This document shows, in pieces, positions 12,881 to 26,923 of a stretch of 64,000 nt of DNA (within the stretch, counting starts at the first letter, position 1; each line of letters starts with the position of its first letter). Both the position numbers and the translations under genes were made by a program. The stretch comes from Prostheceraeus crozeri (Eukaryota; Platyhelminthes; Polycladida; Euryleptidae): contig CAJQUW010007532.1 in NCBI GenBank assembly GCA_907163375.1, positions 227,001-291,000 of the forward strand. Reading direction: 5' to 3'. The notes beneath the pieces were generated by a model, which ran no database searches, was not told where the DNA came from, and saw only the letters and a list, made by a program, of their open reading frames with translations.

Positions 12881-13720
12881 CCTTCCTTCCTTTTACCTTA
12901 AGAGATATTTGAAGTGATTTTTCAAAACACGACATGACCACTTCTAGCAAAATTGAGATGCGCATAGAATCATGATGCTTGAGGCGCATTCTCCATCCAA
13001 TGCTCACGTCGTTTAGCGAAATTCGATTTCAATGCGGCGGAATGATGCTTCGAAGTTTTCGTTGTTTCAAAGCACGTCACATCCAATTTCTAGCAACATG
13101 TACTGAATTCGTAACGAAAGATTTCGGTAACATTATAAATGAAGAAAATGAAATAAATAATGCGTGGAAAGGTTCATTTAATGTTCTTCAATTAAAATGC
13201 ACGACACCTCCGTTTTTGTTTTTCTTTCGATATATGCAAAGGACTCAATTCCGATGTATTATGCACGCCTCCAAGGTAGACGTCAAAAGTGATTTTATCA
13301 CTTAACATCACTTCAAAGCTAGTTGGAGTCGCATGATTATCGTGCATCTATTGTCAATCAGTGCTCAGATGAAGGTGTCTTCACTATTTTTTAAAAATGA
13401 GACACATCCATGAGATTCACTTCTGATTTTCATTAAATGCGGCTCCAAGGTAGACTTCATAAGCGGATTATCACATATCTACAGTCAATCCTTAGATAAA
13501 GTTGACTTTGCTTTTTTTGAAACACGACATATCCATTTTTGTAACTTGTCAAAGCGCCATATATACAAAAGATTATATTCTGATGCATATTGCTTTAGTC
13601 ACCCATGCAACGGCTCTAGCATAGATTTCATGAATGGAGTCACTTCAAGATTAGTTAGAATCGTGGGATTATCGAAGATCAATGGTAGATCAGCGCTTAG
13701 ATAAAGGTGACTCATGTTCT
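12881..13720. repeat. Degenerate tandem repeat
   Basis: Several units of unequal length (about 130-300 bp) share a fixed order of short blocks: AAACACGACATATCCA or close variants, CAAAGGAC or CAAAAGAT, CTCCAAGGTAGAC, AGTTGGAGTCGCATGATTATCG, and GCTTAGATAAAGGTGACT. The last block recurs near 13360, 13490 and 13695. Divergence is high, so the array is old. No coding function is seen. Confidence 0.55.
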
Positions 13721-15869
13721 CATAGCAACTGTCGTTAGGGCGTCTATATGTCAATTGCTAGGGTTGAGGTCAACACTAAGGCATTGTAAAATAGAGAACA
13801 ATTATCCACATCCTCACACTATTATCTTCATGGAAGAGTACAAACTTTGCTGTTGATTGAAGTTATTATATCATTGTTATTTCACCAAGAAAATAAAAAA
13901 AATTTTTTTTGTTAAGAAAAACAGTAAGGTGACAATTTTTCAATCATACGTCATGACTATAGAATAAGAAGATTTTGCATCTCAGTCAAGATTTGAAGCA
14001 TCTAATATTAGGTAATAGAGTGAAACCATTACATATTGCGTCTAAATACCTTAGTTGAAAATACCCACAGTATGAAATTTATGCAACAAACATTACCTAT
14101 TACTTCTTTATTTTTGCAACTTCAAGAGCTTTTAGATACAAAATTTGAATTTTGAATCATTTGTCTGAGCTTTTATGTTTCACATCATGTTAAAAAACAT
14201 GTCGAAAAGTGATGGCAAAGATAGCTAAAATCGAATATTAAGTTTGCGCAGATATGTGACAGAATCCCCGCTTGACATCTCGAAATTTGGACATGTCGCG
14301 GTTTGAAAAATACGTAAACAGCAAAGAAAAAACATATACATGCGAGCGCACCTTTCTATCTTCATATGCACAAAATCCATCTTCTACTTAACTGGTCGAC
14401 TCGACTGGGCACTGCAGAACACTATCATACTTCACGACTGACTGTATTTCCATTTCAAACCTTACAGCAGAATTTTCCCTTTTTTCAAAAGGGAAAATTC
14501 GGATATGTCGCGTTTTAAAAGTCATTCTTCATTTCTTCGTTCCAATTTCTGTCCCCGTTGATGGACATTTCCTATTCTGCGAAATGTAGTTTCCAACACG
14601 TTGATAAAATAATGATACATAAGCTCGGCTTAAATTTCTTCATCGACTGCAACTGTCACAGGAAGAGCTATTGGACTGTTGTCATGTCTTTTGTGATTTT
14701 TTAATTACAAGAAGTTATTTGTTTGTGATCCTCAATCGATTTCTATGTTGAATTGAAGACATAGTGAACCAGTAAATTTACCGTTGATGGTTGTAAAACG
14801 ATCTTATGAAGCAATGAGAAGCGAATGAAAATAAACAAGTGTGTAGTGCAGTTTTCGTTGACAAAAAGGAAAACCTTTTCGTTTTTGACATTTTTGGTTT
14901 TTGCTAACGAATCAGAAAACTTTCAATAAATGAAAACGATGACGATAACCATTTAAAATTTTCGTTTTCGTTTTAAGCGTCGGTATACGAGATATCACTC
15001 GCAAGGTATAATGAATTGCTATCATCTCAGCTCAATTCACGAAATGTGGAAAACTACAAAGCAAAGACTTGCGCGGAAAACTACAAGTTGCATGCTACAG
15101 TAACTACACATACTTGGAACTGGAAGGGAAATATTTCTGACTGTATTTCATTTTATGAGCCTCCCGCATACTATAGGTGTATACTAGGATTTCCTAGCAA
15201 TCCTAGAATAGGAAGGTTATGCATGGAAATTACAGCCGCATTCATCTCAGTGACGCAGCATTCAGAGTAATGAGAAGATATGTGAGAAAAGCGTTAACCT
15301 TGATATGGTAATGACGCGTAGATTACCATTGCGGGATTGATTGGCTAGTGGCTACCATCTACATCATGAATTTGTGTATTTGGACGCCTCTGATCTGTCG
15401 GATTTTAAACTTGAAATTACATAGTCGACCGATAACTGATTAGAGAGTTTCGAACTTGCTTTTTTCCAGAAGCTATAATGGTTTCACCTCATCTGGTCAA
15501 CTGCGCAATATTACATCATTTCTTATAAAAACATGTGATATTGTCAAACATGGGTGACATGCACCCGTAAGTAGCGTTCACTGATCACAGAGGTCTTTAA
15601 GAAAGAATAATTCACAGACGATCGCAATGCTGATCATTCCTGTTATGTTACAGGCCAAACTTATCAAATTACAAAAATATTTTGATTATATCAAATAAGA
15701 TTGAGCTCCTCATTGGTGCAGCTGCGAGCCGACGTTCAGATGAAAAAGCATCACACTAAAAAGGGGCTTGATTTCCATTGCAAAAAATGCAGCTTCTACT
15801 GACAGTCGCTTGACAATACTACAATATTTGATCTTGCATCTTTCTATGAGGCCGGTTACAAACAACAAC
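13721..15869. other. AT-rich stretch with one short perfect hairpin
   Basis: No gene found. A perfect inverted repeat of 14-bp arms with a 3-nt spacer lies at 14470-14500 (arm GAATTTTCCCTTTT). The plus frame at 15016-15270 (84 codons) has no recognisable motif. Confidence 0.4.
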
Positions 15870-17290
15870 CAAAGAGTACAAAATTGATAAAGTACGAGCA
15901 CAAGCAATCAATAACTGGAAATATAGAAGGTAGGCCTAGTGAAAACAAACTTCACACAGTGCATAACCACACCCTAGGCTATAGCGCAGTACCACAAAGA
16001 GGCCAGTCCTGCACAAAAAAACGCTCAATAGAGCAATCCCTTTTCATTATAAATTAATTCAATTTCATGGGATAAACAACGATCAATCAAAAACAGACAA
16101 AGCCATAGCGACCAAGATATTCACTCAAATAACGCAACCAACATCACAAACTAATGTTAATGATTCCAATGGATACACAATTCAGTCACTATCCTCCTCC
16201 GTGCCCTGCAACGGCAACAGCAAGCTCTCAGTTGACCTAATTTCACGGTTTTTACAAAATTTAGCCATATCCTCCTGGCATTAGTTTCAACCATAGCCAT
16301 GGCGGACAAGATACTCAAATAGTAACAAAAAAACCATATCCCATTTCTCATAGGGTTCACATTCTTTCTGTCGACCTTTGAGACTGCGGGACGCCGAAGT
16401 GCCGTCAGCTTTGGCGATAATAGAAATCGACCTCAAAAGGAGCAGATTTTTTCTATAATACTATAATAATGATGATCTCCTTTCGCTTGGTTAACTGTAT
16501 GGATTTTGTATTCCTTAGCTTATCTGTTGAAAGATTACTTCACATATCTAGTAATTTCATCATGTAGGATATTTTTCATATATATAAAAAATGAAGCTGA
16601 AGAGTTGAAATGAATGATTGGATTTCAATTCAACCACATGTAACAGCAGTAACATCTTCCTTTTGGAAATGTTTTTTTTTTGCCGGTTGTTCGCTGAGAA
16701 AATGCTGGCAGTTGCTGTACAAACACTGCTTCTAGTGCCTCTTTTTTCATCAGTGATATGGAAATTCGCAAACTAGGCAACGAATACCGGTATATTTGCA
16801 TCAAACCTTCAAATTTATATTTGAATTTTGCTGCTGAAGGAGTTTGATTTTTGCAATAACTTTTGTGTGCACAGACTCTTCGCCATTAATAATACAAACG
16901 CTGTGTTGAAGCTGGTGTCAAAGCCACTGACATGTCAACTGTGAGAGTTTGCTGTGGCCGTTGCAGGGCACGGTGGATAGGGCACTCAACTGTGCATCCA
17001 TTGGCATCATCAATATTAGTTTGTAGTGTTGGTTGCGTTATTTGACTAAATATCTTGGTCGCTATGGCTATGCTTGTTTTTGATTGGTGGTTGTTTATAC
17101 CACGCAATTGGAATAATTTTTGATAAAATGCGATTGTTCTACTCAGCCTCAGTTTTTTTGCAGGACTGGCCTCTTTGCGGTATTTTGCTATAGCCTGGGG
17201 TGAGGCTACGTGTTGAGTGAAGTTTGGTTCCAATAACTTCTGTATTTCCAGAGTTGTGGATACATTTGTACTTTATCAATTTTGTATTCT
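15870..17290. repeat. Inverted repeat pair, about 380-bp arms
   Basis: The arm at about 15875-16240 is the reverse complement of the arm at 16900-17290. Shared blocks include CAAAATTGATAAAGTAC, AAAGAGGCCAGTCCTGCA, AAGCCATAGCGACCAAGATATT or near variants, and CGTGCCCTGCAACGGC. The right arm keeps an open minus-strand frame of about 115 codons (17233-16886). It contains SIAIATKIFSQITQPTLQTN and ends with a stop at 16886; the left arm's equivalent frame is decayed. I do not recognise the protein. It is either a repeat-borne ORF or chance. Confidence 0.65.
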
Positions 17291-19200
17291 ATGAAGACTG
17301 AGGACAAACACTAAGCCCTTATTTGTCAAGATGCATCTCAGAGCTAGTTCAAGTAAAGGAATTAATTACGAATGGAAGACATGAAGATACCACCAAAATA
17401 AGTCTCGCAACAAGTGCTGATATACTTCTAAAATAATTTTCACATTAAATGTCATACGGTGACCTTGGAATTATGAATATTACATCTAAAGTTCAAACAG
17501 TTATATTGATTAATTAAACATACATTCAGAGTCAAAGTGGTCGTTGTATTTTGCTGTTCTGCTTTTACTCCAATATTCCTTTTCAACACTTGAAGTATCA
17601 AACGATCTAAAATCAACTTTACCTAGAAAGCATCACACGAATCTCAAAAATTGTTTGTCTATGATAATCTCTCGTTTGGATTCTGGGTATTCGAAAACAA
17701 AATTAATGCAAATGGCTGAGAAAGAAAATGCTAGATGCTGCTATTATCTTTCCGTGTTGAAAATTAACTGGACCCGCTGGCGCCATGTATATCAAGGAAT
17801 ATCAACGATTGATTTCAGATATCCATGATTGTTAGTGCTGCGGCGACAAGTTCTCGCTGCTCATCATAGAGTTCAAAAAATGTAAGCAGCCAGTAGGTAA
17901 ATCGAAAAGTTTCAACCATACCGTCTTCAGCAAAGGGAAATGACACAGGTTCTCTACCACTTGAGTTTCTAGTTTCAATACATAAATATTTATTTCATAA
18001 GTAAATTTCAATCAATTCATGAATTTGAGTTGCTATCAGCTGGCTTCAGAAAGTCAGAATTGTCATTGTATTTTTTCATTATGACTACGTTGCAATATTG
18101 CGTTCGATAATGCAGTGGCAAAACGAGCTCATTGAATTGGAATGTCTAGAAAATTCTCTTAAATTAGGTCTTTTCAGTCTTTTTGTCGACTGACGAACTC
18201 AGCTCGTCGGGTTGTGCAAATGAAGATAGCTTCAAGTGTCAAGGGCGAGTTGTGGCAGTTATATGTAAATAGAATGCACGACAACTCAGCAGTTGCGACA
18301 CGCAATCACATGACGGGCTTTACACGTCTTCGACACAGACGTTAGACTATTATCGAAATTGCCAACGTGCCTTCAAGGGTTTAACTCAAAAATAATATTG
18401 TCTTGTCTGATCAAAATCACTACAAATGCAAGGAGTAGTATATAGTCTCAATTAGAATTTGAGGTGTAGGTTTTGTTCAAATTCTTCTTCCAGTTCGTCG
18501 TGACTTCTTGAGTAATCTTCCGATTGCATAGTCAACTCGAATTTCTTGAATGCTGATTTTCTTCAGTCTCATCTAACCCCGGGAAGTCTTTTCTTTGTTA
18601 CTCAGTTATAGATGTTGATTTCTGCAGAAATTTTTGGCACCAATATTTGCTTGAAGCGGTGATGAAGAACTAAATTTATCAAAACTTTCAGATTCTCTTT
18701 CATCGTAAAGAACCAAACTAGATAAAGAAGCAATGCCATATTCAGTTTGAAATTGATATTAAGATCGCAGCACATAGTGATAATCAACAAAATTTTTTAC
18801 TTTAATCACTGTAAAAGGGCCTATATGATAAGTTAATGATGTACAGGTAGTAATTGGATATCGATCATTCTGTTGAATCACTTCGAACATATTTTTCACG
18901 TAAATTTTGATAATTTTGTCAAAGCACCCTGTATATTGATTTTACAACTAATGTCGATTTCCACGCATCTATTCACATTGTGGCGTGTGTGCTATCTCAA
19001 AATATTCAGAATTATCTGAACTCAGACAGTTGTCAGATATTGTGATGAGTGAAAAGATGGATGCACCCAATGCACCCAGGGATTTCAGGAAATAAATTGA
19101 CTGACCTATACTGGTACACCTACAAGTGCATGCTTCATGCATTGATTCATGCAATTTATGTACCTTATGTATAGATTATATAGATTTCATACACGTAATA
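17291..19200. other. No supported feature
   Basis: AT-rich, with only short chance frames and no inverted ends or exon signals that could be supported. Confidence 0.4.
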
Positions 19201-19483
19201 TACAGAAATAAATTGTTTGTGAAGTTGACTAGAATGGAAATTGACTCAAGGTCGCGTCACAGTCGGGGGAACTAAGTTGGGGTATGAATCATCATTGAAA
19301 AGCTTAGAATTACGTACCTATGTCGCTGATTCTAACCCAGTGATGAAGGCGTTGACAAGTGTATCTAAGTGAAATGCGTGCGACTTTTGTGCCTGTATTG
19401 TGTATTGCATGAAGCTATACTTCCATTCTAGAAGCTATACATATTTCTAAAGTTGTTGCTAACAACTTCTATGCCTACATATA
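19201..19483 (+). mobile_element. Family B MITE, copy 2 (diverged)
   Basis: It shares the run GAAGTTGACTAGAATGGAAA, then AAGCTTAGAATT and GTTGACAAGTGTATCTAAG, with the other B copies. It ends AACTTCTATG. Its left terminus (TACAGAAATA) has drifted from CATAGAAAT, and it is the most diverged of the three copies. Confidence 0.75.
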
Positions 19484-19547
19484 ATAGATTGTAATGAATT
19501 GAACTTTTTAGAATATATGCCTGCTTGTTGTCTGATTTCCACGGCTA

Positions 19548-20246
19548 GTCTGGCAGCCAGCACGAGTTTCTTCAGGAAACGTAGCCGAAAATGAGACTTT
19601 CACAGATTGATGTGCACCCCATGCCTACTGCGAATCTGCGCGTCTGCCGAGTTCCTGTCAGATCATCTTCGTGTCAGCCAGGATCAAAGTAAGACACATA
19701 TTAATCCAATAGGAATCAGATCGCAGGTTTTGACAAAATCGAAGTTTTCTTTAATCAAGTGGAAAAGTTCTAATCCCACAGTCACAATTTTTCACATGAA
19801 ATGTCTTCAAGTCATTTCCTATTATATGAATGTGATATTATGAATATTCTGATCGGAAATGTATTTGAGAATGTGATTCAATGTGGATGAAGTGGGCCAG
19901 CATGTTGGTGTTTGCCGACATTAGGAGGCTTGCCAAATCTGCATGCGTGTAGCTTCATAGATGAATGTTCATGAACATTATAAGAAATGACCTGATGACA
20001 TTCTGTGCCGAAAATAATGTCTCTAGACTTAGTACAGCTGATAAGAGAAAACATAGAAAAATTTTCATTTTTGTCAAGAACTGTAATCTTTGTCCCATTG
20101 GATTAACGCGTTTTTCCTTGATCCTGTCTGACAAAAAGAGGAACTAGCTAGAATTCGGCTGACGCGCAGATTCGTAGTAGGTGCACCATTCTGTGAAAGT
20201 CTCATTTTTGTCCTCGCTCCCTAGAAACTTGCTCTGACTGCCGGAC
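19548..20246. mobile_element. Family D foldback element, copy 2
   Basis: It begins GTCTGGCAGCCAGCACGAG after a TA and ends GACTGCCGGAC. The loop is in the orientation opposite to copy 1 and the same as copy 4. It is more diverged than copies 3 and 4, so probably an older insertion. It is followed by a small duplication of ATGTCGTTATAG (20248-20279). Confidence 0.8.
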
Positions 20247-21914
20247 GATGTCGTTATAGTTTTACTATGTCGTTATAGTCGTACTTGTCAAGAAACATAA
20301 TTAGATTGACAACATCACTTATTGCCATTAATTCTATAGAGGCTGCATTCCACCGGTGTTTGTTTCCAGATTAGTCACCTAATATGAATGAATAATTAGT
20401 TTTAAATAATTAACTGAATCCAGGTGAAGTTAGTTATTTTAAAGAATTTTTAATTCACCTTAATTAACATCATACACATAAATATATGAAATCATTCACC
20501 TAAAAATGTATCTTACTATTATAGTGAAAATTAACATCTTTTAACAGGGTATTCAAGAGAGGTTTTTAGAAGCCACATCAACTTTTGAGACGGGGAGTTG
20601 AAGACAGTCAAAATTGAAGAGTATTTGTCATGAGAGGGATTTCGCTAGACACATCGTGCATGCGTACAAAATCCTAAGTTCGCCATATTCTATCTCCTGA
20701 TTAAATCCACAAATCTGTGGTAGATCTGAAAATGCGTCCCATTATTCCCTCCAATCAGCTCGCCGTCTGAAAAGTCGATATGGCTTCTAAAGACTCCTTT
20801 GAATCATCTGTCAACGGATGTCAACGCGCGTAGTGAAATTAATAGACTCAATGCTTTAGACCACAGAATAATCCTGAATATTGTTAACGTTATTCTCAAC
20901 TATCCTGAATATTCCATGCCCGTCTGCTCTTTATGTTGCCGAAATGTATACATCCATCACAGCGAATGAAACCATATCTAGCGCTGCAACATATATATAG
21001 AACCAGACATTAACAATTTTGAGACATAGCTACAAGTGATATTGATGATCTGTTCGACATTCGATGACATTTTCGGATACAAGAATGTGGTTTATCGCCA
21101 AAAGCAAAGTCTACCTATGTGTGCTAGTGTCTCCGGCCTTCTAGCAATGTTATTTATGAACCTATTGGAAGAGCAAGTTGTGAGTTCCCGTGATATACCT
21201 CCTTACCTCCTTGGCGACTCTTGAAGCTGTGAATGCGCTTCATTCCAATATTAATGTCTAGATAGAACACCACACTGATGAGAATAGCCCTTCCATCTTA
21301 GATTGTACCATAGCGATAGAAAATGTAAATTATCACTATTATTATCAAAATTCTACAAAGAAATTACTTTACATGAATTATAAATCACCTTTGCCAATAC
21401 AACAGAAGACTAGTTTTAAAATATATTAAAAACAAAGAAGAGTTCGAAGATGTTCTACTAAAAAGAACTAAAAAAGTGTTAAAATGAAATTGATTTCTTT
21501 AGTTTTCTTCCAATTTTCTAAATGATTAAAGACTAGATATCAGTTGCCTTCGTTAATACCGAATACAAAACATCTCTTTCATTTCCAAATCCCGTTAGGA
21601 TCTGACTCTTTTATTATTAATTTTCGAGAATTTTCCGTTATTTCAATTTTTTTGTGTACTCATCTCATCAGTCATGCACGTGGAGAATGGCGTTTAAAAA
21701 TGTTTTACCAAAATTAGTTGTTATCTTTTGAAACAATTTTGTTGGTCCACTTTATCAAAAGGCGTCGTAGAAAATTGCATACTCATTGATAATGTGTTAA
21801 TTGCATTTTTTATTGATTGTAAAGAATATGATTGTCTCTTGCTGTTTGTATGACTAAAGGAGTACGTACGCAATGACTGTGAGTTTCTAATACTCTATCT
21901 TTCATATTTAAGAG
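20247..21914. other. No supported feature
   Basis: AT-rich. No exon or repeat boundary could be supported on either strand. Confidence 0.4.
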
Positions 21915-22905
21915 GTAATAATCATAATAATCTCTTTATTTATTCATAAAAATAATTTTAAAAAATCTCTTTATTTATTCACTTTTGGAAATTCGGTGAA
22001 TGATACAAATACACGAGGACAATATGTGATAAAGGTTACATAAGCAATGGTTACTGAAGACGACAGCATAAGAAAGACATAAAAACATAAAACGGGACAT
22101 AAAATATAAACTATTTACAATATTTTACAAAAGAATTTCCAAACCGAGCAGTTTTGGAAATCGGAGCATAAAATGTAACAGAAGATCTAGTAGTCCGTGA
22201 GTGTCTTAAAATAAACAGTTCACGAAGAGGGTGCTTTTCATCCTTGACAATGTTATTAAAAAGGTTGACACAAGATTTATTGGCAGCATCAGTGAGTGAT
22301 TCAAAATCCTCACTAGTGATGCCAATGATGCGGCGCACTCTGCGCTCAACACGCAGCAGATTGTTGAACAGATATTGTGGCATGTTACAAAAACTTGCAA
22401 TCGAGTATAAAAGTATGGAGCGAATAAAGGCAACATAACAATTCCAAATAACTTTCTTGTCGCATCCAGCACGCCTGAGATTGCGAATGATAAAAATTCG
22501 TTTTGATGCCTTCCTAGCAACATGTTGCACATAAACATTCCATTTTAAGTCATTTGAAAAAATCACTCCCAAATAAGCAAAAGAGTTGACTTGCTTCAGA
22601 TGAAAGTCACTGTTCACACGAATTGGACTGGTTGTCAAATCTGACTTGGTAATGACATCCATGACCAGACATTTCGAATGATTAACAGGGAGACGCATTG
22701 AATGAGACCAAGCGATCAGATGGTCCCATTCAACTTGCAGTTGGTCGTCATTAGAATTACGAATAAAGTGCATGAAAAGAAAATCGTCGGCATATTTAAT
22801 AACAGAGGTGTTTTCACAAACACATGATGATGTGTCAACTGACAAAACAAACAACAGAGGGCCCAGGACACTTCCTTGAGGAACGCCACTCTGGACAGGT
22901 CACCA
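21915..22905 (-). mobile_element. 5'-truncated LINE with RT domain
   Basis: The minus-strand frame runs from about 22900 to the stop at 22111. It starts with SGVPQGSVLGPLLF, then the catalytic KYADD box, then AYLGVIFSNDLKW, and continues through a thumb region ending near FGNSFVKYCK. The GVPQGSVLGPLLF plus YADD pattern fits the Jockey/CR1/L2 side of the LINE tree rather than RTE. An in-frame stop lies just upstream of the first motif and no RT sequence precedes it, so the copy is 5'-truncated, as is normal for target-primed insertion. The 3' UTR carries two copies of GAATAAATAAAGAGATT and ends in an ATTATGATTATT-type tail near 21915. The surviving frame is open for about 260 codons, so the insertion is fairly young. 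Confidence 0.85.
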
Positions 22906-25900
22906 TGAAGAAAACACATCATTGCAAAAGACACTTTGATATATAATATATGTTTCAATATTCAACACTCCAATTGTAAATAAATATTCAATTCAACAGT
23001 TATCAAGAGAACCATGGTTTGGTGTGTTTCAGTCAGCAAAACATGCAATGCTTTCATATTTAATCAGCAGAGTGTCCTTTTCTGGTGCAGGTAATCAGGG
23101 ATTCACATTCATTAACTTAATGAAAATTGATTTCCGAAAAGGAAAGATCAACATCACTATTGAGTTAACTCTGTCACCTATGTCTACTTCAAAGTGCAAT
23201 ATTCCCAGAATTTTGTTATCAAAATAAACAATTGCAGTAAATTCTTACCTATCTTTCCTGACGAATAATTCAAATTGATAGCTTCAAAATCAATCACATC
23301 ACTTTAGTGATAGACCACTAGACTACAGAAAGTTCAGATATCTAAATGAAATTTTGAAAATTGACATATCTAAATAGACGTAGGGGTTTAATTACTCCTG
23401 TTTTTTTAGTTTCATAGGGTAAATGGGGTTATTTCATATCTGGGTTAAATATATTTGTTTAATGGTTTTTTCTAGTACTCTGTGTGCATAATTTTCAGTT
23501 CAGTTTTCGTTGATTATTCAAATGAAATTAGTTGAGCAATCCCTCGGATGGATCCGTGCATTTAAGTATGGATTCTACATTCCATGTGAATGTTTTGAAA
23601 ACCCAAATAGTAAACGTTCAACGTAAAAACAATTTAATCAAATCTAAATGCTTCTTTGGTGTAAAGCAATAAGAAAATACATCCTATAATCAGAGCTATT
23701 ATCTGCTATGTCAGAGCAGTTATACTGTTGTAGGAGATCACAGGATGAGATTAAATGCTCTCATTGACCAGAAGAATCAATCAACATCTACTGATTTTCT
23801 GTCATATTGTAACTCGTAAAGTACAACTTGTACATTATACATGCGATGCTTGTACAGCAGACCCCGTTGAAAGCGACCACAAAGGGGACTGGATCAGGGG
23901 CTCTGATCGCTCACTTCTATCCATTGGTAAAACAATTGACCATCGTAGCCATGTATAAGACCATCGCACGTTCCCTTTTGAAATACTCGTCCACAATCTA
24001 GCTACTAATCATCTCACAAGCTGACATTGATAATAGAAATGGGATATCACATGTTCAAATATAGTTGAACTGCAGCTTATTTAAAAGAGCATGATCTCCT
24101 GATAATTTTGCTATCAATTTGATTGAATAAATGCGGACGAAAACATGCATGCAAACTAAGTCTTTCTGTCACAATTATCGCGGTTGCTATAGTTGCTACA
24201 TTGTGAGACAGTTCGTATCAAGTAATTGTTGCAACAGGAAAGTGCTTGACTTTCATTTGATTCACAATAAATACTCGTACATCTGGGATTTCTAACGTAT
24301 CCTTGCTTTTCTTTAATTGATTGTATGCAATTAAGTTATATCATATATTCACACTACCAGAATTCTTTAGATTTCAACCAATGGGCTTTCATTTTAACTT
24401 TCTTAGATACATTAGTTGATGCCGGTGAGCACGTCGGTGTCTATATTTTATAGCGCTCTGCAATTTTTGATTACTACATTATGAAAAGGAAATCATTTAT
24501 ATTCACTTCTGATTTCGTGAAAATATGCGCACACATAGGGTTTGTCACAATCACTCCAGCATACTCAACATTACATATCATGGGCTTTTTATAGGTTGCT
24601 AATGAAAATGGTCCTGAAACTCGGTTTTGATAAGTCTGTCCCTGAGAAAGTCTAAAAATAATATTCTAATGTCAAGAACGTTCGTAGCAGCTAGAGCGCA
24701 TGCCTCTGTTTACGAGTAGAAATTAACCGGGGAAACTCAGCGGGGAATAAAATTTTGTAAGTTACCCATGTTATATTCTTATCAAATATTAAGAAGAAGC
24801 TGTTCAAGCTCTCATATGAGTGCAGAAGAAACGGGGGAACAGAAGAAAAATCTTTAGAACTGGCGGGTCTATCAATTAGTTTTCGTAGGCCTATTAAAAA
24901 AAATGTTGTCCGATCCCAACACTGTTTACAAGGATGAAAAAAATTCTCCTTCGACAGTAAGTCAGGAGCCAGGAAAGTTTGAGTATTGTCGACTAATTTG
25001 AGGAAAGCTGTAAGGGAGAACTAGAAATTTTGTTTCATAAAATGCAATCCCATCAGAAGATGCAAGATGTTGAAAGTACATTATAAACCAGGCTGTGAGT
25101 GAGCCATCTGTAGCTAATATAAGTCGAACTACAAAGCACCTAGGAGCATTGAGATGATCGAAAACGCAATGACCAAAAAACAAAATTTTCTTTCGAAGAA
25201 TCCCTTCAAGAAGGTGTGCAGCACTGCTATGGAAGCCGAAGAGAACATCTACGTATTGCTGCACCAATGCATGGCATGGAAGGTTTCAAAGCAAGCGTTG
25301 GTGCAGGGCTCGAATTTCCGGGATTTTGACATCCGAAATTGCTGCATTTCACACAGATTTTTCAAAACATGGATATGAACTCCTTAAATTTTGCACTTTT
25401 CTGCATATGATTCGAATTTTCAGGCTTTCACATATTCCGTGACTTCCACCCCTGCATTGATGACATAGAGAAAATATATCCGTTAACTGCTGCAGATGGC
25501 AACCCCTACTGCGAACCCAAGATAGCACATGGAGGCATTCTTCCCCGAATAATCATCAATTACGCCTTATCTCATAAAATGTGAATATATTTAATATATA
25601 AACATGATCTGTATATCTATATGAAGACTTAAACAAATTCGACAACAAAATTAAAGCTCAGTACTCCATTGATTATGACAACTGACACAAGCAACTTGCA
25701 TTCTCTATCAAAAATGCCAGCAAAGACTTATGCAGATGCAATGGAAGCATATGAACCTTCAATTGAGTATGAGGTAAAAGGGATGAACGATCTTGACAAA
25801 ATCGTCACAAGGAGAGCCACCAGATGAAGATTAAATGTCATGAACGTTGATAGTTGCTCTTTAACCTATGTAGCTGCCCGGATAAATGGAAAATCAGTTG

Positions 25901-26923
25901 TCTCTTGCAATTAGAAAGTATGCCTGTCTCCACATGCGTTAAATGGCAATTGATTATCCGGCGACAATTTTTAGATGTTGATAATATAGCTTCTGAGAGA
26001 ACAAAAGCTTTTGCTAATTTTTTACTGTTTTATCAACACAGAGTTTCAGAACCGTCTTGTGAGAGGACTATTTAGGACAGGAACCGTGTTTTGTCGAATG
26101 GGATACTTACGAAAGCAGTCCATGGACTGTAGATATAGTAGAGGTATCTGTGTCAGTGTCCACATGGATGGCTCAATACAGTGGAGTACCTTGAACGGTG
26201 TAACCCATTCGATTACATGATGAAATGGAGACCTCCAAAAACTCTGCTTTTTAGAATGTGAGCTTTGCTCAGATGATTCCATATATTATTAGAGGAGTAA
26301 ATGCCTTAAAAATCTCATTTGACGCTTGTGGTAGATAATTTCTTTATGATTGATGCACTGTTTCAGACGTTTTATTGAACTCAAGCTCTGTGTAAATCTA
26401 GCATGAATCAAGGTTGGGCCAAAACTTGAGTCTAAACCCAAAACCCAAGTTTTAATAAATGAGTAGAATCAAGTAAACGAAGTGCATTCTTTGTATTTTG
26501 TGCTGACATAAAGATTCTTCTATAGGACAAATGTCCTATTGGACCCATGAGAAGTGTGGTATTAATGGGAAACTATTTTTTATTGCAATAACTGTTATTA
26601 GTAGCATAATTACATGTATTGCGTTATAGCTTTCCCTTGATTTAATGTACACTGATATACTGACTAATTGAATATCTTTCATTTCATTACGATTGAATGG
26701 CGCATTGCTCAAAACAATGCAATTTTTGAATTAATTAATTGCGAAATTGAAATGTATTCATTTTTGGATGAATGTAAATGAACATATATACGGTATTCAT
26801 ACATACATATGAACATTTAAAAATTCAATGTGCACGAATGCAACAAAATACATGGAAGCTTACAGCAAATACAATGTGCGCGGTATTGTCAAGCCCAAAT
26901 TGATTTAGCTAATAATCACAAGT
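22906..26923. other. Largely unassigned; one pogo-like terminus
   Basis: Near 23855, just after a TA, CAGCAGACCCCGTTGAAAGC resembles the 5' terminus of pogo/Tigger-type transposons; no partner end was found. Open frames around 24962-25378 and 25854-26282 have no recognisable motif. No exon was supported. Confidence 0.35.

Noticed and set aside
25854-26282. Overlapping frames with a DKWKISCLLQLES stretch as a LINE RT block
   Set aside because: Only a loose resemblance to one RT block. No neighbouring blocks in order.
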